Part shown: in pieces, positions 1 to 6,735 of the stretch
How positions within the stretch are numbered: position 1 is the stretch's first letter
Layout: each line of letters begins with the position of its first letter
Assembly (NCBI GenBank): GCA_913030785.1
Contig: CAJWER010000049.1
Span: forward strand, 1-15,602
Length of the DNA stretch: 15,602 bases
Origin: an uncultured Chloroflexota bacterium
GTDB lineage: Bacteria; Chloroflexota; Dehalococcoidia; Lucifugimonadales; CAJWER01
Reading direction: 5' to 3'
Translations under genes and position numbers: made by a program
The notes under the pieces: generated by a model
The model's database searches: none
What the model was told of the DNA's origin: nothing
What the model saw: the letters and a program-made list of their open reading frames with translations, nothing else

Positions 1-2
1 CG

Positions 3-2348
3 CCATCCCCAACGCCCACGCAGACTCCGAGCCACATTCCGACAGCGACACCGTCGCCTACGGCCACCCACACCCCATCACCCTCCCCAACGGCCATCGC
101 GCCCACCCCGGTCCCGCCATCGCCCACAGCGGCGCCCCCTTCGCGGGTAAACCTAATGCCGTCTGCTCCCAGCGATTGGGAAGGCCCGCTCATCGTTGCG
201 GCACTTGAGCAGATCAGGCAGAACACGGCCCAGGCGGTGGGCTCCACGACCTACGTGTCCTGGGCGGTCGCCAACAAAGGCGAGGTATCCGTTAACGAGC
301 TGTTCTTCATCGATCTCTACTTCGATGGCGTCGAGGTGGCGAGATGGAGCGGCAATCGCCTGGATAACGTCTCCTTGAGTGTCATAACCGATTGGGACGG
401 CCTGCAAGACGTGGTCAGGCTCACTCCTGGCGATCACACGCTGAAGCTGGTTGTCGACCCGACGAACCTGATATCCGAGACTGACGAGACCGACAACGAG
501 ATTGAGTCGACCCTCACGTGGCTACCGGACACAAATGGAGCGGTCTCCACCCCGGTGCCGGACCGGCTCCCCGATCTGGCGCTGCACACCCCGGACGACT
601 GGGATGCCGCTCTGATCGCCAGCCCTTACGAAAACGAGGTCACCGATGGCCCGCTGTCGGTCGACATGCCCACATACATCGCCGCCGTAATCTGGAACCA
701 AGGACTTGTCAGTATTTCCGATGACGTCTGGATATACCTGTACGTCGATGAAGTCCTCACTGATATGAGACTAACCAGTGGCATGCTTATAGAGGATCCG
801 GCAGCCCGCTCTCGCTTCCAGGACCTGCGCCAGAGGGTTTCCCTGTCTCCCGGGATTCACACGCTTAGAGTAGTAGTAGACCCCAACGACCTAGTCGTTG
901 AGTCCAACGAGGACAACAACGTCTTCGAACGTGAATTTGTGTGGGGGACGGGTACAGTGGCCGCTGCGACGCCCGTGCCGATGGCGTCGCCGCTGGTGCT
1001 GCCGGCGGCCCCGACGCTGCCGAACCTCGTGCCTGGATGGCGCTTCGGTTGGGATGGGCCAATCATAGTGTCCCACGAACCCGAGAGCTTCCTCGACGGA
1101 TCTCTTACCATCGATAAACCATCGCTGGTCGATATCCTGGTGTTCAACCGCAGCACGCAGGAAGCGGGCCCCTACTCTGTTGACCTCTATCTCGACGGCG
1201 AGAAGATTAAGCGGTTCGAAATGGACCTGGGCATCATATCGAGGGAGGTCAAGGTAATTGAAGACTGGGAAGGGCTCACAAAGAAGGCTCCTCTTACCGA
1301 GGGCGTCCACGTTCTCAAGATGGTGATCGACCCGGATAACGTGGTGTCCGAGACCGACGAGACCGACAACACATACGAAAAAACATTTTCATGGGGCACG
1401 GGCGAGATCGTGACCACAGAGCCCAGGAGCTACGACGAAGACACGCTTTGGCAGATGTTGTCAGCGCTCCCAGATCTGTTGGACATTCGCAAGAGTGTAG
1501 TTGATGGGAACGGCGAGGCCTACGCCGAAGACGTGTTGCGAGTGGCGGACGCGGGCTACTACCTCGTAACGGGCCGGAGTATCTTCGACGAGCGGGTGAA
1601 CGTGTTCCTTCTCGGCAGGCAGAATTACCTGGATTGGATCGAATCGAGCTTCGATGAACAGTTTGCCATCCGAGACCCGTCGACCTACGAGTCTCTTGCC
1701 GTGCGCAAGGGAGTCATGCGCGCCAGGGCTACCGGCTTCACGACCAGGGATGAGGGGAAGGTCGCCGTAGTTGTTGACGCCGAACGCGGCGTCGCCGATG
1801 TCATCAACTCCCTCGCCCACGAGCTGGGACACATGCTCCAGGATCTGTCGACCGTCGCCGAGCCCGATTCGGATGCATCGTACCTGGTCCAGGGGATCCA
1901 CGAGGCCGAGGCGCAGCAGTTCCAGCGCACGATGTGGCTGGCAATCGAGGAGTTCACCGGACTATCGCTGACCTCTTACCCGACCTACGCCAATTTTCGG
2001 GATCTGACTGACGAGCGGCTTTCCGCGGCAATCAGAAATCGCGGCCGAGACGAGCACGAGCTTGGACTCCTACTCCAGTGGCTCGTAGTGTTGGACGACC
2101 CCGCTTTTTCGGACCTGCGAGAGAAAGCAATTGTAGGGTTTGACGCTTCGGAATCGCTGAGGCTCTTCGAATATCTGGTCAATCTGTCTCCAAGTACCTC
2201 GAACGCCTACGTCTCGGATCGACTGGAGGCGCTGCCCGGTGCGGTCAACCTCATCCGTGCGGCCGCGTGGGGCAGACTCCAACCCGTCTCAGAGATTCAA
2301 TACGAAGGCCAGCGAGACCTTCGGGTAGCCGCGCTCCTGATGCCGTAA
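3..2348 (+). CDS. Surface protein with Pro/Thr linker, three CARDB-like repeats and an HELGH metallopeptidase-like domain (5' end outside window)
   Basis: The frame is open to the left edge, so the Met codon at 156 is internal and the gene is 5'-truncated. Bases 3-155 encode a Pro/Thr/Ser-rich linker. Three homologous repeats of about 120 residues follow (about 156-530, 565-950, 1015-1410). Each has a WxGP/DWDAAL-like start and ends in a VDPxNLxxExxExDN-type signature, as in CARDB (cell-adhesion-related, Ig-like) domains. TPVP-containing linkers separate repeats 1-2 and 2-3. The remaining 310 or so residues carry HELGH (1818-1832) with HEAEAQQ about 22 residues later (from 1899), the layout of a gluzincin-type zinc site (HExxH plus downstream Glu). 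I infer an exported, possibly wall- or membrane-anchored protein; the signal peptide would lie outside the window. The substrate is unknown. The peptidase call rests on the motif only, and the CARDB call on the repeat signature. It ends at TAA. Confidence 0.8.
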   Translation, partial: PSPTPTQTPSHIPTATPSPTATHTPSPSPTAIAPTPVPPSPTAAPPSRVNLMPSAPSDWEGPLIVAALEQIRQNTAQAVGSTTYVSWAVANKGEVSVNELFFIDLYFDGVEVARWSGNRLDNVSLSVITDWDGLQDVVRLTPGDHTLKLVVDPTNLISETDETDNEIESTLTWLPDTNGAVSTPVPDRLPDLALHTPDDWDAALIASPYENEVTDGPLSVDMPTYIAAVIWNQGLVSISDDVWIYLYVDEVLTDMRLTSGMLIEDPAARSRFQDLRQRVSLSPGIHTLRVVVDPNDLVVESNEDNNVFEREFVWGTGTVAAATPVPMASPLVLPAAPTLPNLVPGWRFGWDGPIIVSHEPESFLDGSLTIDKPSLVDILVFNRSTQEAGPYSVDLYLDGEKIKRFEMDLGIISREVKVIEDWEGLTKKAPLTEGVHVLKMVIDPDNVVSETDETDNTYEKTFSWGTGEIVTTEPRSYDEDTLWQMLSALPDLLDIRKSVVDGNGEAYAEDVLRVADAGYYLVTGRSIFDERVNVFLLGRQNYLDWIESSFDEQFAIRDPSTYESLAVRKGVMRARATGFTTRDEGKVAVVVDAERGVADVINSLAHELGHMLQDLSTVAEPDSDASYLVQGIHEAEAQQFQRTMWLAIEEFTGLSLTSYPTYANFRDLTDERLSAAIRNRGRDEHELGLLLQWLVVLDDPAFSDLREKAIVGFDASESLRLFEYLVNLSPSTSNAYVSDRLEALPGAVNLIRAAAWGRLQPVSEIQYEGQRDLRVAALLMP

Positions 2349-2415
2349 CCGGCCACACGCTCCATCCCCAAATCCTGCCAACTGCCAGTGGAATCTCTGC
2401 AGGTACAGAGCCCCG

Positions 2416-3879
2416 ATGCCTGCCCTGAGCGAAGTCGAAGCGCCGGATATGTGTGGGTGCCCCTCACATCAATATCCCCCCCTCATGGGGGAGGGGATTG
2501 AAGAGCGCGGTCGGGCGCACCATGCCGGTGACACGCCTATCGGACACGTCTACAATGGCATCCGGTCCAGGCCGGGGGATGGCCTGGGACAAGGTGCGAA
2601 GATACTGAAAGACATTAGTGTCCGTTGGGGGAGCCAGCGCCTCGAGGCGCTGAAGAGTCGCGATTACAGGACAATGTGGTTCGCCAGCGTCTTCGCGGGC
2701 GCAGCATCTTGGGCCCTGATCGTGGCCCGCGGCTCCCTCGTGTACATCATCTCGGACTCGTCGATGTGGGTCGGACTCGTCACATTCGCCGCGATGGTGC
2801 CGCGGGTCATAGTGACGCCCATCAGCGGCTACCTATCGGACCGGTTCGACCGCAGGACCGTGATGGCGGCAATGTTTGGCGTGAGCGTCGTCCACAACCT
2901 GGTCCTGGCAGTGCTGGCGCTGACCGGGGTGATTGAAACCTGGATGTTGATTGTGCTGGCACTGGTGGATGGCTCCGCGCGAGCCGCCCAGGTGCCCGCG
3001 ACCCAGGCCCTCATTCCAAATCTCGTGCCGAAGCGGCTGCTCCTCAACGCCGTCGCGCTGCACCAGGCAGCAGGACAGGGATCGAGGGTGATCGGGCCCG
3101 CCGTAATCGCACCACTCCTCCTAACGGTCGGTCCCGGAAGCGCGTTCGCGATCTGCACCGTGTTCTATGGGATTAGCCTTATCCAGACGTTACGGATTCG
3201 TACGGCTTCGACGGGCGTAATCGACACCAGTCAGAGTCTGGTCAAAAACCTGATAGCAGGGCTCCTCTACGTCTATCGTCTGCCGACGCTTCTCGCAATC
3301 GTAGTGATGGCGATTTTCCACTGTGGCCTGACCATGTCGTTCGAGTCCATGCTGCCGGTTCTCTCCAGAGAACAACTTGGCGAGGATAAGGCCGGGTTTG
3401 CATACCTGATGATGGCCGTGGGCGTAGGCGCCATGGTGTCGGTGGTATTCCTGGCCGGGGTCCGAAAGGAATCCACGCGAGGACGCCTCTTCCTCAACCT
3501 GGGGGTCCTCTCAGGACTTGCGCCGGTGGTTCTTGCAGCATCCACGGGCATGCCTGCGGCCCTGACTGCCGCTGCTCTTATGGGTGCAGCCCAGGCAGGA
3601 TTCATGACGCTGACCTACTCGATGATCCAGGCGATCGTACCGGACGGGGTCAGGGGACGCATAGGTGGGGTCTACTCGGTGCACGTCGGCGGCATGATGG
3701 CGGCGGCTAATCTACTCAACGGAACCCTCTCCGATACGCTGAATGCACCGCTACTGCTAACGGTGGGCGGGATAGCCTTCATCGTGGTGATGTTCGTAAG
3801 CTGGCGCGTCGCGACAACCAGGCGAATCTTCACCCACGGCCTCCAAATGGATGCGGCGGGTCCTCTGCAGTCTGTATAG
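2416..3879 (+). CDS. MFS transporter (EntS/MFS_3-like exporter), start uncertain
   Basis: A polytopic membrane protein with about 12 hydrophobic segments, most likely a proton-driven drug or siderophore-type exporter; the substrate cannot be read from sequence. MFS motif A is visible as GYLSDRFDRR (residues 137-147, counted from the ATG at 2416). The conserved core begins near residue 75 (RLEALKSRDYRTMWF) and gives about 413 residues, normal for MFS_3 proteins. The first 70 or so residues are Pro/Gly-rich, lack MFS character and are encoded partly by dispersed-repeat DNA, so they are probably not real protein. In-frame ATGs are 2416, 2449, 2485 and then 2674, the last inside the core. I see no in-frame GTG or TTG between 2488 and 2673. 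A non-AUG start or a small upstream frameshift is possible. It ends at TAG and is convergent with the SDR pseudogene. Confidence 0.8.
   Translation: MPALSEVEAPDMCGCPSHQYPPLMGEGIEERGRAHHAGDTPIGHVYNGIRSRPGDGLGQGAKILKDISVRWGSQRLEALKSRDYRTMWFASVFAGAASWALIVARGSLVYIISDSSMWVGLVTFAAMVPRVIVTPISGYLSDRFDRRTVMAAMFGVSVVHNLVLAVLALTGVIETWMLIVLALVDGSARAAQVPATQALIPNLVPKRLLLNAVALHQAAGQGSRVIGPAVIAPLLLTVGPGSAFAICTVFYGISLIQTLRIRTASTGVIDTSQSLVKNLIAGLLYVYRLPTLLAIVVMAIFHCGLTMSFESMLPVLSREQLGEDKAGFAYLMMAVGVGAMVSVVFLAGVRKESTRGRLFLNLGVLSGLAPVVLAASTGMPAALTAAALMGAAQAGFMTLTYSMIQAIVPDGVRGRIGGVYSVHVGGMMAAANLLNGTLSDTLNAPLLLTVGGIAFIVVMFVSWRVATTRRIFTHGLQMDAAGPLQSV
2422..2498. repeat. Dispersed-repeat-like intergenic DNA with a strong hairpin
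   Basis: Two short elements lie between the surface-protein gene and the MFS core. The first (about 2422-2442) contains CCTGAGCGAAGTCGAAGCG, which resembles the CTTCGAC...TCAGG-type intergenic repeat common in many bacterial genomes (recalled, not searched). The second, 2474-2498, is a near-perfect inverted repeat: ATCCCC-C-CCTC, loop ATG, GGGG-A-GGGGAT, giving ten pairs (one G.T) around a single C/A mismatch. The only downstream in-frame ATG before the MFS core (2485) sits in the hairpin loop. A smaller hairpin (CTCTG/CAGAG, 2395-2410) precedes them. No T-tract follows, so I do not call a terminator. Apart from this, the roughly 325 bases from 2349 to 2673 show nothing clear. Confidence 0.5.
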
Positions 3880-3900
3880 ACCCACCGGCAGACAGCCCGG

Positions 3901-3943
3901 AGGCCCCTCGGCATGTCCAGCCCTGTCCGAACTAAGCGCGCGC
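3901..3943. repeat. Repeat element copy A, near the 3' end of the SDR pseudogene
   Basis: Bases 3910-3943 align without gaps to 4777-4810 (26 of 34 identical, with seven of eight differences being transitions), and weaker similarity continues left to 3901. The shared core is ACTAAGCGCGCGC (3931-3943). It lies between the convergent MFS and SDR 3' ends, 9 nt past the SDR stop. A related copy overlaps the stop of the MFS paralogue at 12518-12530. No convincing hairpin plus T-tract is present, so a terminator role is not supported. Confidence 0.45.
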
Positions 3944-3951
3944 GCCGCTGC

Positions 3952-4730
3952 CTAGGTTCGCCGTGGGAGTCTTCCAGCTGTCAATCCTCCGTTGACTGGC
4001 ATCGAGACCCCATTGACGAAAGATGCGTCGTTCGAGCAGAGCCACACAGCGGCCTCAGCGACCTCTTCCGGATCCCAAAACGCCCGGCCAGCTCCATCTT
4101 CTGAACAATCGCTTTGAGTTCGGGGTTGTCCAAGAATGGTTCCACCAACGAGTGGCGTATTCAGCCCGGACAAACGGCGTTGACACGGACACCCTGGTTC
4201 CCATAGCCAAGCGCCGCAGACTTCGTTAAGCCAATTACCCCGTGCTTGCTGGCGACGAACGAAAAATTCAATGAACCTTGTAGTCCGGCCTCTGCGGAGT
4301 TGTTGACGAACGCCCCACCATCCCTCTTGAGCATCTCGGGTATCTCGTACTTTGTGCACAGCCACACGCCCTTCAGATTGACGTCCACGACCGTGTCCCA
4401 ATCCTCCTCTTTGGCGTCCAACAGCGTGGTTCCTGCCACCGTGCCGGCCACCCCGGCGTTGTTGAAGGCGTAGTCCAGGCCTCCGTATATATCCACGGCC
4501 CTGCGCACCATCACCTCGACCTGCGCCTCCTGCGAAACGTCGGTCTGGACGTAGATCGCTTCGCCGCCTGCCTCGTGGATCTCGGCCACCGTGTCGTTCT
4601 CCTCGTATGGGCCGCGAGAGGCTACCATGACCCGAGCACCACGCTCGGCGAATTTGATTGGGGCGGCCCTCCCGATACCGGCGCTTCCCCCAGTGACTAT
4701 AGCAACCTTTCCATCGAATGAACCGGACAT
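3952..4730 (-). pseudogene. Decayed short-chain dehydrogenase/reductase (SDR)
   Basis: Start ATG at 4730, with GGGGGA about 7 nt upstream. The N-terminal half is a good classical SDR: TGGSAGIG cofactor loop, NNAG (FNNAGVAG), then ASKHGVIGLTKSAAL. Four defects are visible. The catalytic Tyr of YxxxK is absent (sequence FSFVASK, either replaced by Phe or lost as one codon). The catalytic Ser position reads Ala (NNSAEAG where NxSSxAG is usual). An in-frame TGA (4161-4163) follows VNAVCPG. A frameshift near 4072-4077 puts the conserved C-terminus (DPEEVAEAAVWLCS, NGVSMPVNGGL) in another frame ending at TAG 3952-3954. Between the last two, EPFLDNPELKAIVQKMELAG is still readable in the original frame, and TPLV just after the TGA lies in the shifted frame. 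Decay therefore looks recent. Sequencing error could explain the frame changes but not easily the two missing active-site residues. Confidence 0.8.
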
Positions 4731-4767
4731 TAGCCGTCCCCCATTATCATTACCTGGTAGTTGGATC

Positions 4768-4822
4768 GAACCCCGGGGCATACCTGGCCCCGCCTGCACT
4801 AAGCGCGCGCAGCGCCGCCCTA
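4768..4822. repeat. Repeat element copy B, at the 3' end of the zinc dehydrogenase gene
   Basis: Copy B of the 3'-end element (core ACTAAGCGCGCGC at 4798-4810). On the minus strand it contains GGGGC-CAGGTAT-GCCCC, a 5-bp stem with a 7-nt loop, followed by GGGGTTCGATCC. The stem is not preserved in copy A. The element fills most of the 89-nt gap between the dehydrogenase stop (4820) and the SDR start (4730). Confidence 0.45.
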
Positions 4823-5836
4823 CATTCTGATGACCATTTGGAGTTGAGTTGTCGGCTTTGTCAGGGCCTCAAAGGTCTCATTGATCCTCTCCAGCGGAAC
4901 GAAAGAGTCATCCGAAAGGAGCGGTTCCACGTCGACCCGGCCTGTCTTCATGAGGTCCAGAGCGACCCGCCAGTCGTCGGCCACCGAGCCAAACGTCGTC
5001 TGAATCCTTACCTCGCGGCCCATCCAATCGATGGGAAGCACCGGAATGTCTTCCCAAGCTATGGCGACCAGCACAACCTGGCCGTTCCGACGGACCATAC
5101 TCAGAGACTGGTCGAGCGTCCGCTGCCACCCCGCACAGTCGAAGACCACATCGGGACCGAGGCCGCCCGTGAGCGCTAGCGCCTGCTCCACCACATCGCC
5201 CTGATTGGGGTCGATGACCGCGTCCGCGCCCAGGGCCAGCGCTGCCTCTCGGCGGACGGAGGTAGGCTCAGAAAGGTACACAGACGTAGCGCCGGCCGCC
5301 CGGGCAGTCTGCAGGCAAAACAACCCGATGGGTCCGCCCCCCAGTACCATCACTGAGTCACCCAATTTCAGGTCGGACCGCCGTGTGGCTCGGACGGCGA
5401 TGGCGCAGGGCTCGCAGAGAGCCGCTGCCTCGTCAGACACACCCTCCGGGATCGGTACCGGGTCCCACTCCTCCATCAAAATATAGTCGGCATACGCCCT
5501 CATCGGCTTGCTGGCGAATCCCATAGTGCGGTAGTCGTAGCGAGGGTGCGCTAGCTGCGCGCCCTCCTTGCCGGGCGGCACGGTGCCTCCGCCCCCGACC
5601 ACGCGATCCCCCACGGCCCAACTAGTTACGCCATTCCCCAGGGCGGCGATCGTGCCACAAAATTCGTGCCCCATGACCACGCCCACCGGCGCTGCGTCGT
5701 ACAGCACCGCGTGGATATCAGTTCCGCAGATAGCGCAGTATTTCACCTGCACGAGCACCTGCCCGGGCCCAGGTGAAGGGGTCGGTATCTCCTCGACGCT
5801 GAGCCGTTGATTGCCCTTATATACGGCTGCTCTCAT
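4820..5836 (-). CDS. Zinc-type medium-chain dehydrogenase (threonine/sorbitol/butanediol dehydrogenase-like)
   Basis: 338 residues; NAD(P)-dependent oxidation of an alcohol or polyol, substrate unknown. I start at ATG 5836 because GGAGG (plus-strand 5843-5847) lies 6 nt upstream and the protein begins in the usual MDR style (MRAAVYKGNQRLSVEEIP). The longer open frame to 6025 only translates repeat DNA. The catalytic zinc ligands are visible: Cys37 (CAICGTD), His57-Glu58 (GHEFCG) and Glu142 (CEP). The Rossmann loop is VLGGGPIGL (about 164-172). The four-Cys structural zinc lobe normal for this family is missing; residues 80-112 are a Gly/Pro/Tyr-rich stretch instead. It lies downstream of the glycosyltransferase and upstream of the broken SDR, all on one strand. 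TAG stop. Confidence 0.88.
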   Translation of the reverse strand: MRAAVYKGNQRLSVEEIPTPSPGPGQVLVQVKYCAICGTDIHAVLYDAAPVGVVMGHEFCGTIAALGNGVTSWAVGDRVVGGGGTVPPGKEGAQLAHPRYDYRTMGFASKPMRAYADYILMEEWDPVPIPEGVSDEAAALCEPCAIAVRATRRSDLKLGDSVMVLGGGPIGLFCLQTARAAGATSVYLSEPTSVRREAALALGADAVIDPNQGDVVEQALALTGGLGPDVVFDCAGWQRTLDQSLSMVRRNGQVVLVAIAWEDIPVLPIDWMGREVRIQTTFGSVADDWRVALDLMKTGRVDVEPLLSDDSFVPLERINETFEALTKPTTQLQMVIRM

Positions 5837-5870
5837 CAAAAGCCTCCGGAGAAACAGTATGGAGTTTGGC

Positions 5871-5891
5871 GTATAGGGTACAGGGTACGGA
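5871..5891. repeat. Degenerate 7-bp tandem repeat, array 1
   Basis: Three head-to-tail heptamers, GTATAGG, GTACAGG, GTACGGA. They lie 35-55 nt upstream of the dehydrogenase start, in the gap after the glycosyltransferase. Confidence 0.5.
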
Positions 5892-5911
5892 CGCCGCACG
5901 TCGGGGGCGGT

Positions 5912-5953
5912 CTTGAGTTTTGAGTCTTGGGTCCTGGTTGTCGGGTGCGACAA
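5912..5953. repeat. Degenerate 7-bp tandem repeat, array 2, ending in a hairpin
   Basis: Five consecutive heptamers on the plus strand: CTTGAGT, TTTGAGT, CTTGGGT, CCTGGTT, GTCGGGT (5912-5946). The last two run into a perfect 6-bp inverted repeat, TTGTCG-GGTG-CGACAA (5938-5953). The hairpin follows the glycosyltransferase stop by 28 nt but no T-tract follows it on the minus strand, so it is a weak terminator candidate at best. No clear promoter for the dehydrogenase was found in this 145-nt gap. Confidence 0.5.
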
Positions 5954-5981
5954 ACCCCCAACCCCACCCGCCCCAACGTGA

Positions 5982-6728
5982 TCAGTGTCTTGATGCGAGC
6001 TGCTTCTTGGCCCTGCGCAGGCCACCGAAGCGTAGTCGCAGGAGACCCTTCAGGTCGCCGTAGGCGGTCCTCACGATCCTGACCCGACTGTCCGCGTCGT
6101 CGGTCCAGCGCACGGGGACCTCCTTGATGCGATACCCGCTCTTTTCCGCGACGATCAGCAGCTCGCTGTCAAAGAACCACCCCAGATCCTGAACCAACGG
6201 CACGAGATCCTTGACGGCGCCGCGAGAGATGGCCTTGAAACCACATTGGGCGTCTTTGAAGCTGGTGAAGAACATGCTCCTGAACAGGATGCTGTACGCC
6301 TGTGAAATGAATTCGCGGTGCGGTGGACGTCCGATGACCGTCGCGCCCTTGGCAAGGCGTGAGCCTATGGCGATGTCGTAGCCCCCGGCGCCGATCGCCT
6401 CAACGATGACCGGCAACGAATCGAGATCGGTCGATAGGTCGACGTCCATGTATGCCAGGATATCGGCGTCGCTCTCCAGCCACGAATGACGCAGGGCGCG
6501 ACCACGGCCCCGCTGCTCCAGACGCAAGTAACCCACCCGGTCCATGTCAGCGGTAAGGCGTGCCGCCACCCCGGGCGTATCGTCAGTGGAACCATTGTCG
6601 GCAACGAGGATGCGCCAGTCGTACTGGGCTAGGTTTTCAGCGAGGTAGGCATGGAGCCGTGCCACGCTGGGCCCCAAGGCGCATTCCTCGTTGAGAACTG
6701 GGATGACAAATTCAATCGAGGCGGGCAC
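5982..6728 (-). CDS. Family 2 glycosyltransferase (polyprenyl/dolichyl-phosphate sugar synthase-like)
   Basis: 248 residues, resembling ALG5/DPM1-type enzymes that transfer glucose or mannose from a nucleotide sugar to a polyprenyl phosphate at the inner membrane face. Visible motifs: IPVLNEE (9-15), DNGSTDDT (44-51), RGRGRALR (73-80), the metal-binding DVD in YMDVDLSTD (93-101), GSRL (122-125), DAQCGFKA (159-166), DLGWFFDSELL (181-191) and EVPVRW (203-208). No C-terminal membrane segment is present, so it is probably a peripheral protein. The start is a GTG at 6728, only 7 nt after the purH stop, with AGGTG just upstream. This tight spacing suggests translational coupling to purH although it has no obvious purine role. 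It ends at TGA. Confidence 0.88.
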   Translation of the reverse strand: MPASIEFVIPVLNEECALGPSVARLHAYLAENLAQYDWRILVADNGSTDDTPGVAARLTADMDRVGYLRLEQRGRGRALRHSWLESDADILAYMDVDLSTDLDSLPVIVEAIGAGGYDIAIGSRLAKGATVIGRPPHREFISQAYSILFRSMFFTSFKDAQCGFKAISRGAVKDLVPLVQDLGWFFDSELLIVAEKSGYRIKEVPVRWTDDADSRVRIVRTAYGDLKGLLRLRFGGLRRAKKQLASRH

Positions 6729-6735
6729 GGCGCAC

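Noticed and set aside
4745..4796. tRNA-like stretch: GGGGTTCGATCC after a 5-bp stem with 7-nt loop on the minus strand
   Set aside because: The T-arm stem does not pair beyond one base, there is no T at position 33 of the loop, and no acceptor or D arm is found.
5837..6025. 63-residue N-terminal extension of the zinc dehydrogenase
   Set aside because: It translates the heptamer repeats and overlaps the glycosyltransferase 3' end; the ATG at 5836 has a GGAGG 6 nt upstream.
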